Source: Anaerostipes sp. (GTDB lineage: Bacteria > Bacillota > Clostridia > Lachnospirales > Lachnospiraceae). Taken from it: DNA of 64,000 nucleotides. Location: positions 38,680 through 102,679 of the forward strand of contig NZ_JAGZSD010000012.1 of NCBI RefSeq assembly GCF_018381315.1, written 5' to 3'. The position numbers and the translations under genes are program-made. The notes under the pieces were generated by a model. It was not told the DNA's origin and did no database searches. It was given only the letters and a program-made list of their open reading frames with translations. Shown piece by piece: positions 35,089-44,609 of this stretch. The first letter of the stretch is position 1. Each line of letters begins with the position of its first letter.

Positions 35089-36135
35089 TTAAAACGTGAT
35101 AATATTTCGGAATTTATCCCCCTGGACTGCTGATTCCAAAGCATCTTTAATGTTTTCTGCCGGATATACGCCGCTGATGAATGGTTTTAAGTCAATGACG
35201 CCCCCGGATACCATCTGGGCCGCTCTCATAAAATCCCGGTCATTAGAGTTAGCTGTTCCAAGAATCTGAATGGATTTTCCATGTACCCAATTCGGATCAA
35301 ACGGAACCGGCTCTGCCGGATGAATAGAACTGTAAAGTACTATTTTCCCTGCATTGCTGACACACTGAAATGTATCTTCTACAACGGCCGGTATCGGTGT
35401 TGTGTCAAAAACCACCTGGGCTTTGATTCCTCCGGTCACTTCTTTTATCTTCTGTTCCAAATTATCCTTAGCCGGGTTGATCACCGCCTTAGCTCCAAGA
35501 GTTTCGGCAAGCTTTAGTCTTTCTTCATTAACATCGGATACAATGACTTTAGCTCCTCTTTTTGTACAGATGGCTGTGTGCAGCAGACCCATAATTCCGC
35601 AGCCAATGACCAGTATATTGTCTCCCATGCTTACCTGAGCCGTCTCTACACTGTGTACCACACAGGACACAGGCTCTATGATGCACGCTTCTTCCGGTGA
35701 GACATCACTGTATTTAAACAGACAGTCCGGCGGGACCAGAAGGTATTCGCTGAATCCCCCCATCCCCTTGTGCGGAAGTCCCGGAAGATGTGCACTATGG
35801 TCGAAATGTTCACAGCTCTGTTCATTTCCAGTCTTACAGTAATAACAGTTCCTGCACGGAAGCGTTACCCCTGCCACAACTTTATCGCCAATGCTCCACT
35901 CATCCCGGTTGACCTCATCCCCCAGTTCTTCAATATGTCCTGCGATTTCGTGTCCTCCGATGAATGGGAATTCTACTTTATTTACTCCTGTATAAACCCT
36001 CTGTTCCCAAGTGCAGACTGCCGCTGCATCGACTTTGATCAAAATCTTATTTCCGGATGCCGACGGTCTTTCGCATTCCTGGATTTCTACCTGTTTTATG
36101 TCCGTAAATACTGCCGTTTTCATTTTTTTGCTCAA
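35089..36135 (-). CDS. Zinc-dependent medium-chain dehydrogenase in the PTS operon
   Basis: 348 aa from a TTG start at 36135, supported by AGGAGG 7 bases upstream; ATG 36123 is too far from it. MDR features: GHEIAGHIEELG, a structural-zinc four-Cys lobe (CRNCYYCKTGNEQSC), and the Rossmann motif VIGCGIMGLLHTAI. It is the last gene of the mannose-family PTS operon, 16 bp after EIID. It probably oxidises or reduces the phosphorylated sugar or polyol that this PTS imports. The substrate is not determined. Confidence 0.85.
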   Translation of the reverse strand: MSKKMKTAVFTDIKQVEIQECERPSASGNKILIKVDAAAVCTWEQRVYTGVNKVEFPFIGGHEIAGHIEELGDEVNRDEWSIGDKVVAGVTLPCRNCYYCKTGNEQSCEHFDHSAHLPGLPHKGMGGFSEYLLVPPDCLFKYSDVSPEEACIIEPVSCVVHSVETAQVSMGDNILVIGCGIMGLLHTAICTKRGAKVIVSDVNEERLKLAETLGAKAVINPAKDNLEQKIKEVTGGIKAQVVFDTTPIPAVVEDTFQCVSNAGKIVLYSSIHPAEPVPFDPNWVHGKSIQILGTANSNDRDFMRAAQMVSGGVIDLKPFISGVYPAENIKDALESAVQGDKFRNIITF

Positions 36136-36151
36136 AATAGTTCCTCCTGTT

Positions 36152-36982
36152 TTAACCTAAAATTCCTGTCAGTCCAAATACCGCACCGATGATTACTAAG
36201 ATCAGCATCACATATGTAGATTTCATCTTCTTGTTTTTTAATAAATAGAGAGTCAGCAAAGTAATGCCCAAAGGAATCATCCCCTTTAAAAGCTTATCTA
36301 AGACATCTGCCTGGAGGGCGAGTTTCGCAGCTCCTACCTTGATCTTCATATGGGACTCGGCCGTTACATAGTTTGCTGTCAGAGATCCCAGAACTGTTGC
36401 TCCCATAATGGATGCCGCTGAAATCAGCTGTTTCATTTTTCCTCCGCCAAGGATTGCCTCAACGCCTGTCTTTCCTGTCTTATAGCCTCTCATATACATT
36501 AAGTATGCGATAGGCAGCATAATCCCTGCCATCAGAGCGGCAAATGCAACTGCTCCCATAACATTTCCGCCGGAGGCAATGCTGATACCGACTGCAAGCA
36601 GGATCGGCTGCAGTGTTCCCTGCCACAAAGTGTCTCCGATACCGGCCATAGGGCCCATAAGACCGGTTTTTACACTATTGATCGCATCGTCTGTAATATT
36701 TGCACCGTTAGCACGCTCCTCCTCCATCGCGACAACCATACCGTTGATGATGCCGCCAAAATGAGGCTCTGTATTATAAAATGCCATATGACGTTCCATA
36801 AACTTCTTTTGCTCTTCCTTATTCCCAGGATATAATTTTTCGGGAAGATGGGACATGGATTGAAGTACACCGCTGGCCTGCAGGCGTTCATAGTTATAGT
36901 TTGAGTGTGAAAAAAAGGTCCACTTCCAAAATGCTCTCAGTACATCCTTCTTGCTCAGGGAAACTTTTTTATTATCTGCCAT
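36152..36982 (-). CDS. PTS mannose/fructose/sorbose family EIID
   Basis: 276 aa. EIID signatures: MAFYNTEPHFGGIINGMVVAMEE and VKTGLMGPMAGIGDTLWQG, with C-terminal TM segments. It forms the membrane complex with EIIC (14-bp gap). EIID exists only in mannose-family PTSs. Confidence 0.95.
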   Translation of the reverse strand: MADNKKVSLSKKDVLRAFWKWTFFSHSNYNYERLQASGVLQSMSHLPEKLYPGNKEEQKKFMERHMAFYNTEPHFGGIINGMVVAMEEERANGANITDDAINSVKTGLMGPMAGIGDTLWQGTLQPILLAVGISIASGGNVMGAVAFAALMAGIMLPIAYLMYMRGYKTGKTGVEAILGGGKMKQLISAASIMGATVLGSLTANYVTAESHMKIKVGAAKLALQADVLDKLLKGMIPLGITLLTLYLLKNKKMKSTYVMLILVIIGAVFGLTGILG

Positions 36983-36996
36983 TAACTTTTCCTCCT

Positions 36997-37815
36997 TTAT
37001 TCGAAATCTTCATCGAAATCATCGTCAAACCCGCCTGCTCCTGCTGCTGCCGCTGTATGCTTTTCTTCCGCCAGGGCAACAACTCCGGTGTAAATATAGG
37101 CAACAATTCCGGCAATAATGGCGATCGGCATAGTATCAAGGTTTAAATAAACCGCAATGATAAATCCAAGCACATACCATAACAGGATTCCTGGTTTGCT
37201 GATGGCTCTCAGGTTCATGGCAATACCAATGGCCGGCAGCAGTCCTCCGATAACTTCCAAAGCCTGAAGCGGCCGCCCGCTCAATGCATTGATGATATTT
37301 GTGACCACATCTGATCCAAAATAGCATCCCAGCGCTACCGGAATACATCCAATTACAAAAGCAAAGGCCTGAGGCGGCACAATATGAAGGAATTTTGCCT
37401 TTTTCATATTTCCTTCTTCCGCTGCTCTGTCAATCATATGTACAAAAAATACATCCACAGTCATATGAACAACCCAGATGATTGTTCCCAACAGTCCGAT
37501 CGGCACTGCCAGGGCAATTGCTGCGGTCGGTTTCACTCCTGCTGCCATAGCCAGAGCCGTTCCCAAAGTACCGGCCAGTCCCGGATCTGTAGGAGGTGCC
37601 CCGCCTGCTGAAATATAAGCAATAAACGGAAGCTGAATTGCGGCACCGATGACAGCGCCCTGAACCGGATCTCCAAGAATAAACCCTACCAAAACACCGG
37701 ATACCAGCGGCTTTTGAATGATTGTGCTTCCCAGCAGGGTAAGCCATGGGGTGCCATTGATTCCAAGGTAATACACGATTCCAATGAGAATCGCCTGAAC
37801 AACTGAAATACTCAT
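36997..37815 (-). CDS. PTS mannose/fructose/sorbose family EIIC
   Basis: 272 aa with about seven to eight TM segments. Motifs LLGSTIIQKPLVSGVLVG and PVQGAVIGAAIQLPFIAYIS are typical of ManY/SorA. The C-terminus ends in an acidic FDDDFDEDFE tail. It forms the transport channel with EIID. Confidence 0.95.
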   Translation of the reverse strand: MSISVVQAILIGIVYYLGINGTPWLTLLGSTIIQKPLVSGVLVGFILGDPVQGAVIGAAIQLPFIAYISAGGAPPTDPGLAGTLGTALAMAAGVKPTAAIALAVPIGLLGTIIWVVHMTVDVFFVHMIDRAAEEGNMKKAKFLHIVPPQAFAFVIGCIPVALGCYFGSDVVTNIINALSGRPLQALEVIGGLLPAIGIAMNLRAISKPGILLWYVLGFIIAVYLNLDTMPIAIIAGIVAYIYTGVVALAEEKHTAAAAGAGGFDDDFDEDFE

Positions 37816-37842
37816 AATTTTTCCACCTTTCTTTTCAAATGT

Positions 37843-38319
37843 CTAAAGCAGCTTTGCCACATCAACTTTTGCATCTTCCGCTATAATCTGTATTTCTGTG
37901 CGGCATCCGCTGTCAACAATCTTTTTAAGAATCTCCTTTTCTTCTTCGGAAGCGGAAATATTTTTATAAAATTTTTCACGGCCGCTGCCTGCTCCCATTC
38001 CGCCGATATTTAAATGCTCAAATTTAATGCCCTGTTCCATAAGGCTGAGAATCGTCTTTGGATACTTCACCAAAATAATGACTTTGTCATCAGGTTTGAA
38101 TCCCTTTTTAAGCCTTGCCGCCGCCTTTTCTGCCGTAAATACACCAAGTCCTACATTGCCCGGCACCGCGTTTTTTAACACTGTTTTCATAAATGGATCA
38201 GCTGCTGACTGGTCATCAATCACCATGATTTTATTGGCACTTGTAAAGTTCAGCCATGATGTCATTACCTGTCCATGAATCAGTCTGTCATCAATCCTCG
38301 TCAAAACAATTCCCTGCAT
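37843..38319 (-). CDS. PTS mannose/fructose/sorbose family EIIB
   Basis: 158 aa. The active-site His15 lies in RIDDRLIHGQVMTSWL, the hallmark of mannose-family EIIB, which is phosphorylated on His rather than Cys. It is cytoplasmic and accepts phosphate from EIIA. The gene sits between EIIA and EIIC (11- and 27-bp gaps). Confidence 0.95.
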   Translation of the reverse strand: MQGIVLTRIDDRLIHGQVMTSWLNFTSANKIMVIDDQSAADPFMKTVLKNAVPGNVGLGVFTAEKAAARLKKGFKPDDKVIILVKYPKTILSLMEQGIKFEHLNIGGMGAGSGREKFYKNISASEEEKEILKKIVDSGCRTEIQIIAEDAKVDVAKLL

Positions 38320-38330
38320 CTTCGTTCCTC

Positions 38331-38762
38331 CTATATTTCATCCATTTCAGTATCGTTCAGCATCTCTTCATACTGCTTATGCAAAAGGACTACCGGCTGG
38401 TTACCGGCTTCCTCACATATGCTTACCAGTTCATCTAAACTGCTTTGATCCCTCATCATAACTGCCTGCACTGCCATTCCCATACTGACACCTGCAATCG
38501 CTTTAAAATTGTCTGTATTTTCCATGCATTTCATCACCATGTTAGATGGGCTTCCGCCTAAGATGTCCACAAAAGCCAGTACTCCGTCCCCATCATCCAA
38601 TTCCTGTACGGCTGTTCTGATTTTTTGCTCAAGATCATCTATCCCGTCTCCGTGATACAGCCCGATTGTTTTTACCTTCTCCTGTTTCCCCGCAATCAGC
38701 TCCACTGCATTTAACAGTCCTTCTGCAAACCCTCCATGGGTTGCGATCAATATTCCAACCAT
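38331..38762 (-). CDS. PTS mannose/fructose/sorbose family EIIA
   Basis: 143 aa. The N-terminal MVGILIATHGGFAEGLL carries the phosphorylated His9. First gene of the operon EIIA-EIIB-EIIC-EIID-dehydrogenase, with GGAGGAG upstream of the ATG. It accepts phosphate from HPr. Confidence 0.95.
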   Translation of the reverse strand: MVGILIATHGGFAEGLLNAVELIAGKQEKVKTIGLYHGDGIDDLEQKIRTAVQELDDGDGVLAFVDILGGSPSNMVMKCMENTDNFKAIAGVSMGMAVQAVMMRDQSSLDELVSICEEAGNQPVVLLHKQYEEMLNDTEMDEI

Positions 38763-38791
38763 TCCCGCTCCTCCTTTTCTTTTATAAATCC

Positions 38792-38800
38792 ATCATAACA
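38792..38800 (-). promoter_or_regulatory. Possible extended -10 promoter of the PTS operon
   Basis: On the minus strand TGTTATGAT lies 30 bases upstream of the EIIA start and fits TGnTATnAT. No convincing -35 is seen. The rest of 38801-39003 is AT-rich, with no gene and no clear palindrome that I can identify. Confidence 0.35.
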
Positions 38801-39003
38801 GGGGGATACTGAAAATGTTTTCTTGTTCCGCCGTCCTCTCTTTTTATGTTTTCTGTGAATGTGCGGAAAAGTGAACGCTTAAGATTAAACAGAAATATGA
38901 AAATCCAAAAATCTCCTTTTCAATAACCAGTCAACCTTTTGTTAAAAATACCTTTTATTTTACTTTCTGCAGATAGCTGAATTGCCAAAGATAAAACAGT
39001 GCT

Positions 39004-39036
39004 CAAAAAAATCCCCGGAGCTAATGCTCCGAGGAT
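39004..39036 (-). terminator. Terminator of the rpiR operon
   Basis: ATCCCCGGAGC (39011-39021) pairs with GCTCCGAGGAT (39026-39036) with one mismatch and a TAAT loop. On the minus strand it runs into TTTTTTT. Confidence 0.85.
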
Positions 39037-39058
39037 CTTCATTTCATATGTCATCTTT

Positions 39059-39796
39059 TCATAAATTCAAATAGTCGATCAGCGTCCTTGCAATAATCTG
39101 CAGCGGAAGCCTGGAAACAATATCAAAATCTTCAATCGTCTTGTCTCTTTGGTTATACCCCAGTACAGACAGATCCGAATAATCTTCCAAATCTGTTTTC
39201 GGAAGGCAGCAGCAGGTCACCACATTGGCCCCTACTTTTTTTGCATTTTTAGCCGTGAGCAAAAGCTCCGGTGTACTGTTCTTAATAGAAAAAATAATAA
39301 TCAGATCCCGTTCACGAAACAGTTTATCCGATTTTTTCATAACCTCAGAGTCAGAGAGCATATATGTATTGTAGCCCAGCAGCTGAAGCTGAAGCTCCAC
39401 ATCTTTGGCAATCCACGCCGTTGATCCCCTGGCAATGATATAAATCTTTCTGGCCGTCTTAATAAAACGCACTACCTTAAGAATTGTTTCCGCCTTCAGG
39501 ATCTCGATAGTTTTCATACACTCTGTCACCGATCTCTGAAAGATCTCATTGACGATTTCACCTTCAACGATCTCCTCCATCTGGGCTGAGAGCTTATATC
39601 TTAATTCCGATAAACTGTTATAACCGCATTTTCTAACTGCACGCGACACAGTGGGAGGCGAAGTAAAACTCTTCTCAGCCAGCTCCGTAATTGTGAGCTT
39701 TAAAAACTCATTTTCATTTTGATTAATGTATTCGATAACCTGCCGTTCGGCTTCTGTCAGCTGCTGCTTTAATTCTTCTGTAATCTCAACTATCAT
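39059..39796 (-). CDS. RpiR/MurR-family transcriptional regulator
   Basis: 245 aa. N-terminal HTH_6 domain (LTITELAEKSFTSPPTVSRA) and a C-terminal SIS sugar-isomerase domain (KIYIIARGSTAWIAKD; LIIIFSIKNSTPELL). RpiR proteins sense phosphorylated sugars. It lies just upstream of the mannose-family PTS operon on the same strand, so it is its likely regulator. Confidence 0.9.
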   Translation of the reverse strand: MIVEITEELKQQLTEAERQVIEYINQNENEFLKLTITELAEKSFTSPPTVSRAVRKCGYNSLSELRYKLSAQMEEIVEGEIVNEIFQRSVTECMKTIEILKAETILKVVRFIKTARKIYIIARGSTAWIAKDVELQLQLLGYNTYMLSDSEVMKKSDKLFRERDLIIIFSIKNSTPELLLTAKNAKKVGANVVTCCCLPKTDLEDYSDLSVLGYNQRDKTIEDFDIVSRLPLQIIARTLIDYLNL

Positions 39797-39811
39797 TTCC
39801 GGATCTTCCTT

Positions 39812-40561
39812 CTATTTTTTGAGCATTCTCTTTAAGTATGCGGTATCAATCAAATTCACCGTCTCAAATTTTCCTTTATAAAATACACCCCAATTATTAA
39901 AAACGCAAGGTAATTCTTTTGCTTTCTTAAGTGTATCCACTTGAATGAAAGATGCAGGAACATGGTTCATTTCACAATACGTTCTTATCTTCTCAATGTT
40001 TTGATACACATAAGGACACTGCATGTCATAATAAATCGTGAGCTCTTTGCTTTCAATTTTCTGTTTTTTAACATTCTGCGCAAACTTTGGCACTGTTCCG
40101 TCAAAGGAAAGCGCCAGCAGTTCGTAACCATTCTCAGAGGTATCAATAGTCTCAAAACCAAACTTCCTGGCAAATGCCTGGTCAGAAAGCCAAGCTTTCT
40201 GTTTTTTGGCTCCCAGCATACAAACTCCGGATTTACCCTTTTCTTTGGCATCTGCCAAGCAGTACTCCATGAGCATTTTCCCATACCCTTTGCCTTTATA
40301 GTCTCCTGAAACCCATAAACAGTACAAATAATAATAATTTTCACCGGTTATAGGGACCCATGCTGTCTCCAGAGGCGCATACTCAATAAAAACCACACCC
40401 TTCTCATTTAACTTTCGAAAGACATGGCCTTCCCTGAGCCGTTCGGAAAGCCACTGACGTTTTGCTTCGATTCCCGGGTGAGTCTTTCTGCTGCGGATAA
40501 TACAGCATAAATGTTCATTCGAAAGGTTTTCCTCTGATAAATTTATAAAATCAGGATTCAT
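39812..40561 (-). CDS. GNAT acetyltransferase with C-terminal YoaP-like domain
   Basis: 249 aa from ATG 40561 (GCGGAGG site); an ATG six codons upstream is less likely. The N-terminal GNAT domain (about 1-150) has the acetyl-CoA motif SGDYKGKGYGKMLMEYCL. A C-terminal domain of about 85 residues (LTIYYDMQCPYVYQNIEKI; CVFNNWGVFYKGKFETVNLI) matches the YoaP domain. This fusion is common in Firmicutes and its substrate is unknown. It is 15 bp upstream of rpiR, so it is co-transcribed with it. Confidence 0.82.
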   Translation of the reverse strand: MNPDFINLSEENLSNEHLCCIIRSRKTHPGIEAKRQWLSERLREGHVFRKLNEKGVVFIEYAPLETAWVPITGENYYYLYCLWVSGDYKGKGYGKMLMEYCLADAKEKGKSGVCMLGAKKQKAWLSDQAFARKFGFETIDTSENGYELLALSFDGTVPKFAQNVKKQKIESKELTIYYDMQCPYVYQNIEKIRTYCEMNHVPASFIQVDTLKKAKELPCVFNNWGVFYKGKFETVNLIDTAYLKRMLKK

Positions 40562-40639
40562 ATGTACCTCCGCTTTCAATTAACATCTGCTCTTCTTAAA
40601 TCATATACTATTCTCTGGAAATAATCAGCAATTATTTAA

Positions 40640-40676
40640 AAAAGAACCTTGTAAACAATCTATACAAGGTTCTTTT
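40640..40676. terminator. Bidirectional terminator downstream of metG
   Basis: AAAAGAACCTTGTA (40640-40653) and TACAAGGTTCTTTT (40663-40676) form a perfect 14-bp stem with A/T flanks. It ends metG on the minus strand. The GNAT gene starts 79 bases beyond it. Confidence 0.85.
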
Positions 40677-40688
40677 ATTAATGAATTA

Positions 40689-42635
40689 TTAACAGATCTC
40701 TGCACCTGCCGGCATGTCCTTTTCAGGAACAACTAAGGCAAGCTCTCCTTTTTCATTTTCCGCACAGAGCAGCATTCCCTCAGACAGTACTCCCGCAAGC
40801 TTGGCAGGTTTCAGATTCACCAATACCATAACCTTCTTGCCGACCATCTCTTCCGGCTTATAATATGCCTTGATTCCGGAAACAATCTGCTTCACTTCAC
40901 TTCCCACACGCACCTGGGAGCAGAGCAGTTTTTTGGACTTCTTCACTTCTTCACAGGCAATGATCTCACCTACCTGGAACTGCATTCTACCGAAATCTTC
41001 AAATGAAATTTCTTCTTTCGGTTCAATATCAATCACAGGCCCTTCTGCCGCCTGCTGCTGTTTTTTCATCAACTCTTCAGCCTGTTCAAGAACCTCTTTT
41101 TCGTCCAGGCGGGCAAACAAGATCTCCGGCTTTTCTGTCACCTTCGTACCGCTCTTGTAATGTCCGAATGAGTTCAGATCCTCAAAGCTTCTCGGCTCAG
41201 CATTCAGCTGTTTTAAAATCTTTTCTGAAGTTTCAGGCATATACGGCTCCAGCAAAGCGGCTCCGGTTAAAATACCTTCCACCAGATTATATAAAACTGT
41301 AGCCAGACGGTCCTTCTTGGCATCGTCTTTTGCCAATACCCAAGGCATGGTTTCATCAATATATTTGTTGCATCTCTTAAAGACATTAAAGATCTCTGTC
41401 ATGGCATCTGCCACACGGAGCACATCCATCTTTTTCTGCACCTTGTCTCTTGCACCTGTGACTACAGCCTTCAGCTGGTCATCAAACTCGTCTTCAGCAC
41501 CCTTATCCTCAACAATGCCGCCAAAGTATTTGTTGGACATGGAAATAGTACGGTTCACAAGATTTCCTAAGGTATTTGCAAGGTCAGAGTTCATACGCTC
41601 TACCATAAGCTCCCATGAAATCACACCGTCATGCTCAAACGGCATCTCATGAAGGACAAAGTACCGCACAGCATCTACACTGAACATATCGGCCAGATCA
41701 TCTGCATACAGTACATTTCCTTTAGATTTACTCATCTTTCCGTCGCCCTGCAAAAGCCATGGATGTCCGAATACCTGCTTTGGAAGAGGAAGGTCAAGGG
41801 CCATCAGGATGATCGGCCAGTAAATCGTATGGAAACGGATAATATCTTTTCCGATCAAATGCAGGTCTGCCGGCCAGAACTTGTTAAACTGGCCTGTGCT
41901 GTTCCCGTCACAGTCATATCCGATCCCTGTAATATAGTTTGTCAGAGCGTCCAGCCATACATAGACCACATGTCCTTCATCAAAGTCTACCGGGATTCCC
42001 CACTTAAAGGAGGTTCTGGACACACACAGATCCTGAAGCCCCGGAAGCAGGAAGTTATTCATCATTTCATTCTTTCTGGACTCCGGCTGAATAAACTCCG
42101 GATGAGTATTGATATGCTCAATAAGCCTGTCCGCATATTTGCTGAGCTTTAAGAAATATGCTTCTTCCTTGGCCGGCTGTACTTCACGCCCGCAGTCCGG
42201 ACATTTGCCGTCCACAAGCTGGCTTTCCGTAAAAAAGGATTCACACGGAGTACAGTAGAGCCCCTCATAGTGGCCCTTATAGATATCTCCCTGCTCATAC
42301 AGCTTTTTGAAAATCTTCTGTACCTGGGCTTCATGGTCCGCATCCGTTGTGCGGATAAACTTGTCGTAGGAAGTGTTCATCAAATCCCAGATCCGCTTGA
42401 TCTCTCCTGCCACGTCATCTACAAATTCTTTCGGTGTGACACCCTGCTCTGCCGCTTTTAATTCCACCTTCTGTCCGTGCTCATCGGTTCCGGTCTGAAA
42501 AAATACGTCATAGCCTTCCATTCTTTTATATCTGGCAATACTGTCTGCCAAGATAATCTCATAAGTATTCCCGATGTGAGGCTTGCCAGATGTATAAGTA
42601 ATCGCAGTTGTTATATAATATGGTTCCTTGCTCAT
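40689..42635 (-). CDS. metG: Methionyl-tRNA synthetase
   Basis: 648 aa from ATG 42635 (GGAGGAG site). Class I signatures: PHIGN (HIGH-type) near residue 19 and KMSKSKG near 300. A zinc knuckle (CTPC, CPDC) lies near 130-147, and the C-terminal tRNA-binding OB-fold domain covers the last 110 residues (FEDFGRMQFQVGEI). It charges tRNA-Met. The 125-bp region upstream is too short for a T-box leader and none is seen. Confidence 0.97.
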   Translation of the reverse strand: MSKEPYYITTAITYTSGKPHIGNTYEIILADSIARYKRMEGYDVFFQTGTDEHGQKVELKAAEQGVTPKEFVDDVAGEIKRIWDLMNTSYDKFIRTTDADHEAQVQKIFKKLYEQGDIYKGHYEGLYCTPCESFFTESQLVDGKCPDCGREVQPAKEEAYFLKLSKYADRLIEHINTHPEFIQPESRKNEMMNNFLLPGLQDLCVSRTSFKWGIPVDFDEGHVVYVWLDALTNYITGIGYDCDGNSTGQFNKFWPADLHLIGKDIIRFHTIYWPIILMALDLPLPKQVFGHPWLLQGDGKMSKSKGNVLYADDLADMFSVDAVRYFVLHEMPFEHDGVISWELMVERMNSDLANTLGNLVNRTISMSNKYFGGIVEDKGAEDEFDDQLKAVVTGARDKVQKKMDVLRVADAMTEIFNVFKRCNKYIDETMPWVLAKDDAKKDRLATVLYNLVEGILTGAALLEPYMPETSEKILKQLNAEPRSFEDLNSFGHYKSGTKVTEKPEILFARLDEKEVLEQAEELMKKQQQAAEGPVIDIEPKEEISFEDFGRMQFQVGEIIACEEVKKSKKLLCSQVRVGSEVKQIVSGIKAYYKPEEMVGKKVMVLVNLKPAKLAGVLSEGMLLCAENEKGELALVVPEKDMPAGAEIC

Positions 42636-42759
42636 GTTTCTCCTCCAATTTCGCATTATACTGTGTTTTATTATAGTACATCTTGCAAAGATAGTCTATT
42701 TTTTTCCTTGAAAAAATAGTATAATAGTATCTAAGAGATTCTATTCAGAAAGGATTCTT

Positions 42760-44556
42760 ATGCATAAATATACATATCGTAAGTTTCTTGCATTTACCAT
42801 GGCTGTGATGGTTGCATTTACGGGCTGTTCCAAGGGATCAGGTCCCGGCCGCACCTCAACAGTAAAAGAATCAGAATCCACCAAAGACAAAGCATCGGAC
42901 CGGCAGAAGTTTGACTCCTATTTGAACCAGCTTTTCAAGGAAGACGTCAATTCCAATACGGTCAATCTGCATTATACCCTTGCACATCCGGAGCGCTACG
43001 GCATCAAGGAAAAAAAGCCCAGTCTGGGCAGCATAAATCTCAAGGATCTTGACCAGGCCGAGGCTAACTGCAAAAAAGAGATACAAAAGCTCAAGGGTTT
43101 TCATTACAAGAAGCTTTCCAAAAGCCAGAAGCAGTCTTATGACTATCTGATGGACTATTTTAAGCGGCAGCTGCGTCTTGCCCCTTATCCTTATCTGCAG
43201 ACAGTTTTAAGCCCCACTCTCGGTACCCAGGCACAGCTTCCTGTAACCCTGTGTGAGTTTCCTTTAAGAAACAAGGAGGATGCAGACACCTATCTCTCAC
43301 TGCTCTCAAAGGTCAGCTCCTATTTCGATACGGTGATCCGCTACGAAAAGGAACAGGTCAAGCGGGGATATTTCATGTCAGATGCGGATGTAGATGCCGT
43401 CTTAGAACAAATCAACGATTTTACGCGGGCCACCGACCACAATTACATGATTGAGGTGTTCAACACCAACATTGATTCGGTCCCGGGCCTCAGCACAAAC
43501 CAAAAGAGAAATTACCGGAAACAAAACCGTCAGCTGATTTTAGAAAAAGTGATTCCGGCTTACGAAAATCTGTACAGTGATCTGAAGAACTTAAAAGGGA
43601 ATGGCAAGAACAAAAAGGGATATGCCCATTTCAAGAATGGAAAGGCATATTATTCTGCTCTTGCATCCTGCAAAACCGGTTCCGATAAAACTGTACCCCA
43701 GATGATCAAAGCCACGGAAGATCATCTCTTATATCTTCAGACAGAGATGACCGAGATCATAAAAAAAGATCCCTCCATCTATCATGCGTTCTTAGATCTG
43801 GACCTGAATAAATATTCAAGCAGAAAACCGGAGAAGATCCTTGCACAGCTGAAAGAAAAGATTAAGAAGAAGTATCCTGCTGCCGCGGATGTGAAATGCA
43901 GCATCAAGTATGTTCACTCTTCCCTGGAGCAGACTTCCAGTCCGGCATTTTATATGATCCCTGCCATTGATGACTATAAAAGAAATGTCATCTACATTAA
44001 TAAGGCGCAGACCGGACAGGAATCTCTTTACCCGACACTGGCCCATGAGGGTTATCCGGGACATTTATACCAAACAACCTATTTCCACAGCAAAAAGGAA
44101 CATCCGATCCGCTATATCCTTGATTATCCGGGCTACAGCGAAGGCTGGGCAACCTATGTGGAGATGGATTCTTACAGTTATCTTGATATGAAGCCGGAAC
44201 TTGAGCCATTAAAAAAGCTCCTTCCGGACAATTATTTATATAATATGGCATTGAGCGCCAGAGTGGATCTGGGTGTCAACTATGAAGGATGGAGCGTTGA
44301 CGAGGCCGTCAAGTATATGCAGCAGTACGGAACCATCAGTTCCTCCGGCATGAAAGCCCTCTACCGCTATGTCATCCAGAACCCTGCCAACTATTTGTGT
44401 TATTATATCGGCTACTTAGAGTTCATGGAATTAAAAGATTACTATCAACAGAAATCTGGAAATGCTTATGATGAAAAAGTTTTTCATAAAATCATATTAG
44501 ATGCCGGACCTAACAGCTTTCGTATACTCAAACAACGCATCGACGAGAACCTGTAA
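42760..44556 (+). CDS. DUF885 family lipoprotein, putative zinc peptidase
   Basis: 598 aa. Lipoprotein signal with lipobox AFTGC near residue 23, then a Ser/Thr/Lys-rich linker, then a DUF885 domain. The metal-binding motif HEGYPGH has H429, E430 and H435, followed by GYSEGWATYVEMDSY. DUF885 proteins are predicted M3/M32-like zinc metallopeptidases on the cell surface. AAAGGA precedes the ATG. It is 53 bp upstream of pckA on the same strand, but functional linkage is not evident. Confidence 0.88.
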   Translation: MHKYTYRKFLAFTMAVMVAFTGCSKGSGPGRTSTVKESESTKDKASDRQKFDSYLNQLFKEDVNSNTVNLHYTLAHPERYGIKEKKPSLGSINLKDLDQAEANCKKEIQKLKGFHYKKLSKSQKQSYDYLMDYFKRQLRLAPYPYLQTVLSPTLGTQAQLPVTLCEFPLRNKEDADTYLSLLSKVSSYFDTVIRYEKEQVKRGYFMSDADVDAVLEQINDFTRATDHNYMIEVFNTNIDSVPGLSTNQKRNYRKQNRQLILEKVIPAYENLYSDLKNLKGNGKNKKGYAHFKNGKAYYSALASCKTGSDKTVPQMIKATEDHLLYLQTEMTEIIKKDPSIYHAFLDLDLNKYSSRKPEKILAQLKEKIKKKYPAAADVKCSIKYVHSSLEQTSSPAFYMIPAIDDYKRNVIYINKAQTGQESLYPTLAHEGYPGHLYQTTYFHSKKEHPIRYILDYPGYSEGWATYVEMDSYSYLDMKPELEPLKKLLPDNYLYNMALSARVDLGVNYEGWSVDEAVKYMQQYGTISSSGMKALYRYVIQNPANYLCYYIGYLEFMELKDYYQQKSGNAYDEKVFHKIILDAGPNSFRILKQRIDENL

Positions 44557-44609
44557 ATCCGGGTACGGTCTTTGTACCTGCAAAACACATAAGTTTAGGA
44601 GGAAAGATT

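Noticed and set aside
37384..37747. Open frames in both directions inside the PTS EIIC gene
   Set aside because: Low-complexity Gly/Ser/Arg or Cys/His translations overlapping a clear EIIC gene.
42636..42759. Possible T-box leader upstream of metG
   Set aside because: The region is only about 125 bp, shared with a divergent gene, and lacks T-box core sequence and a terminator.
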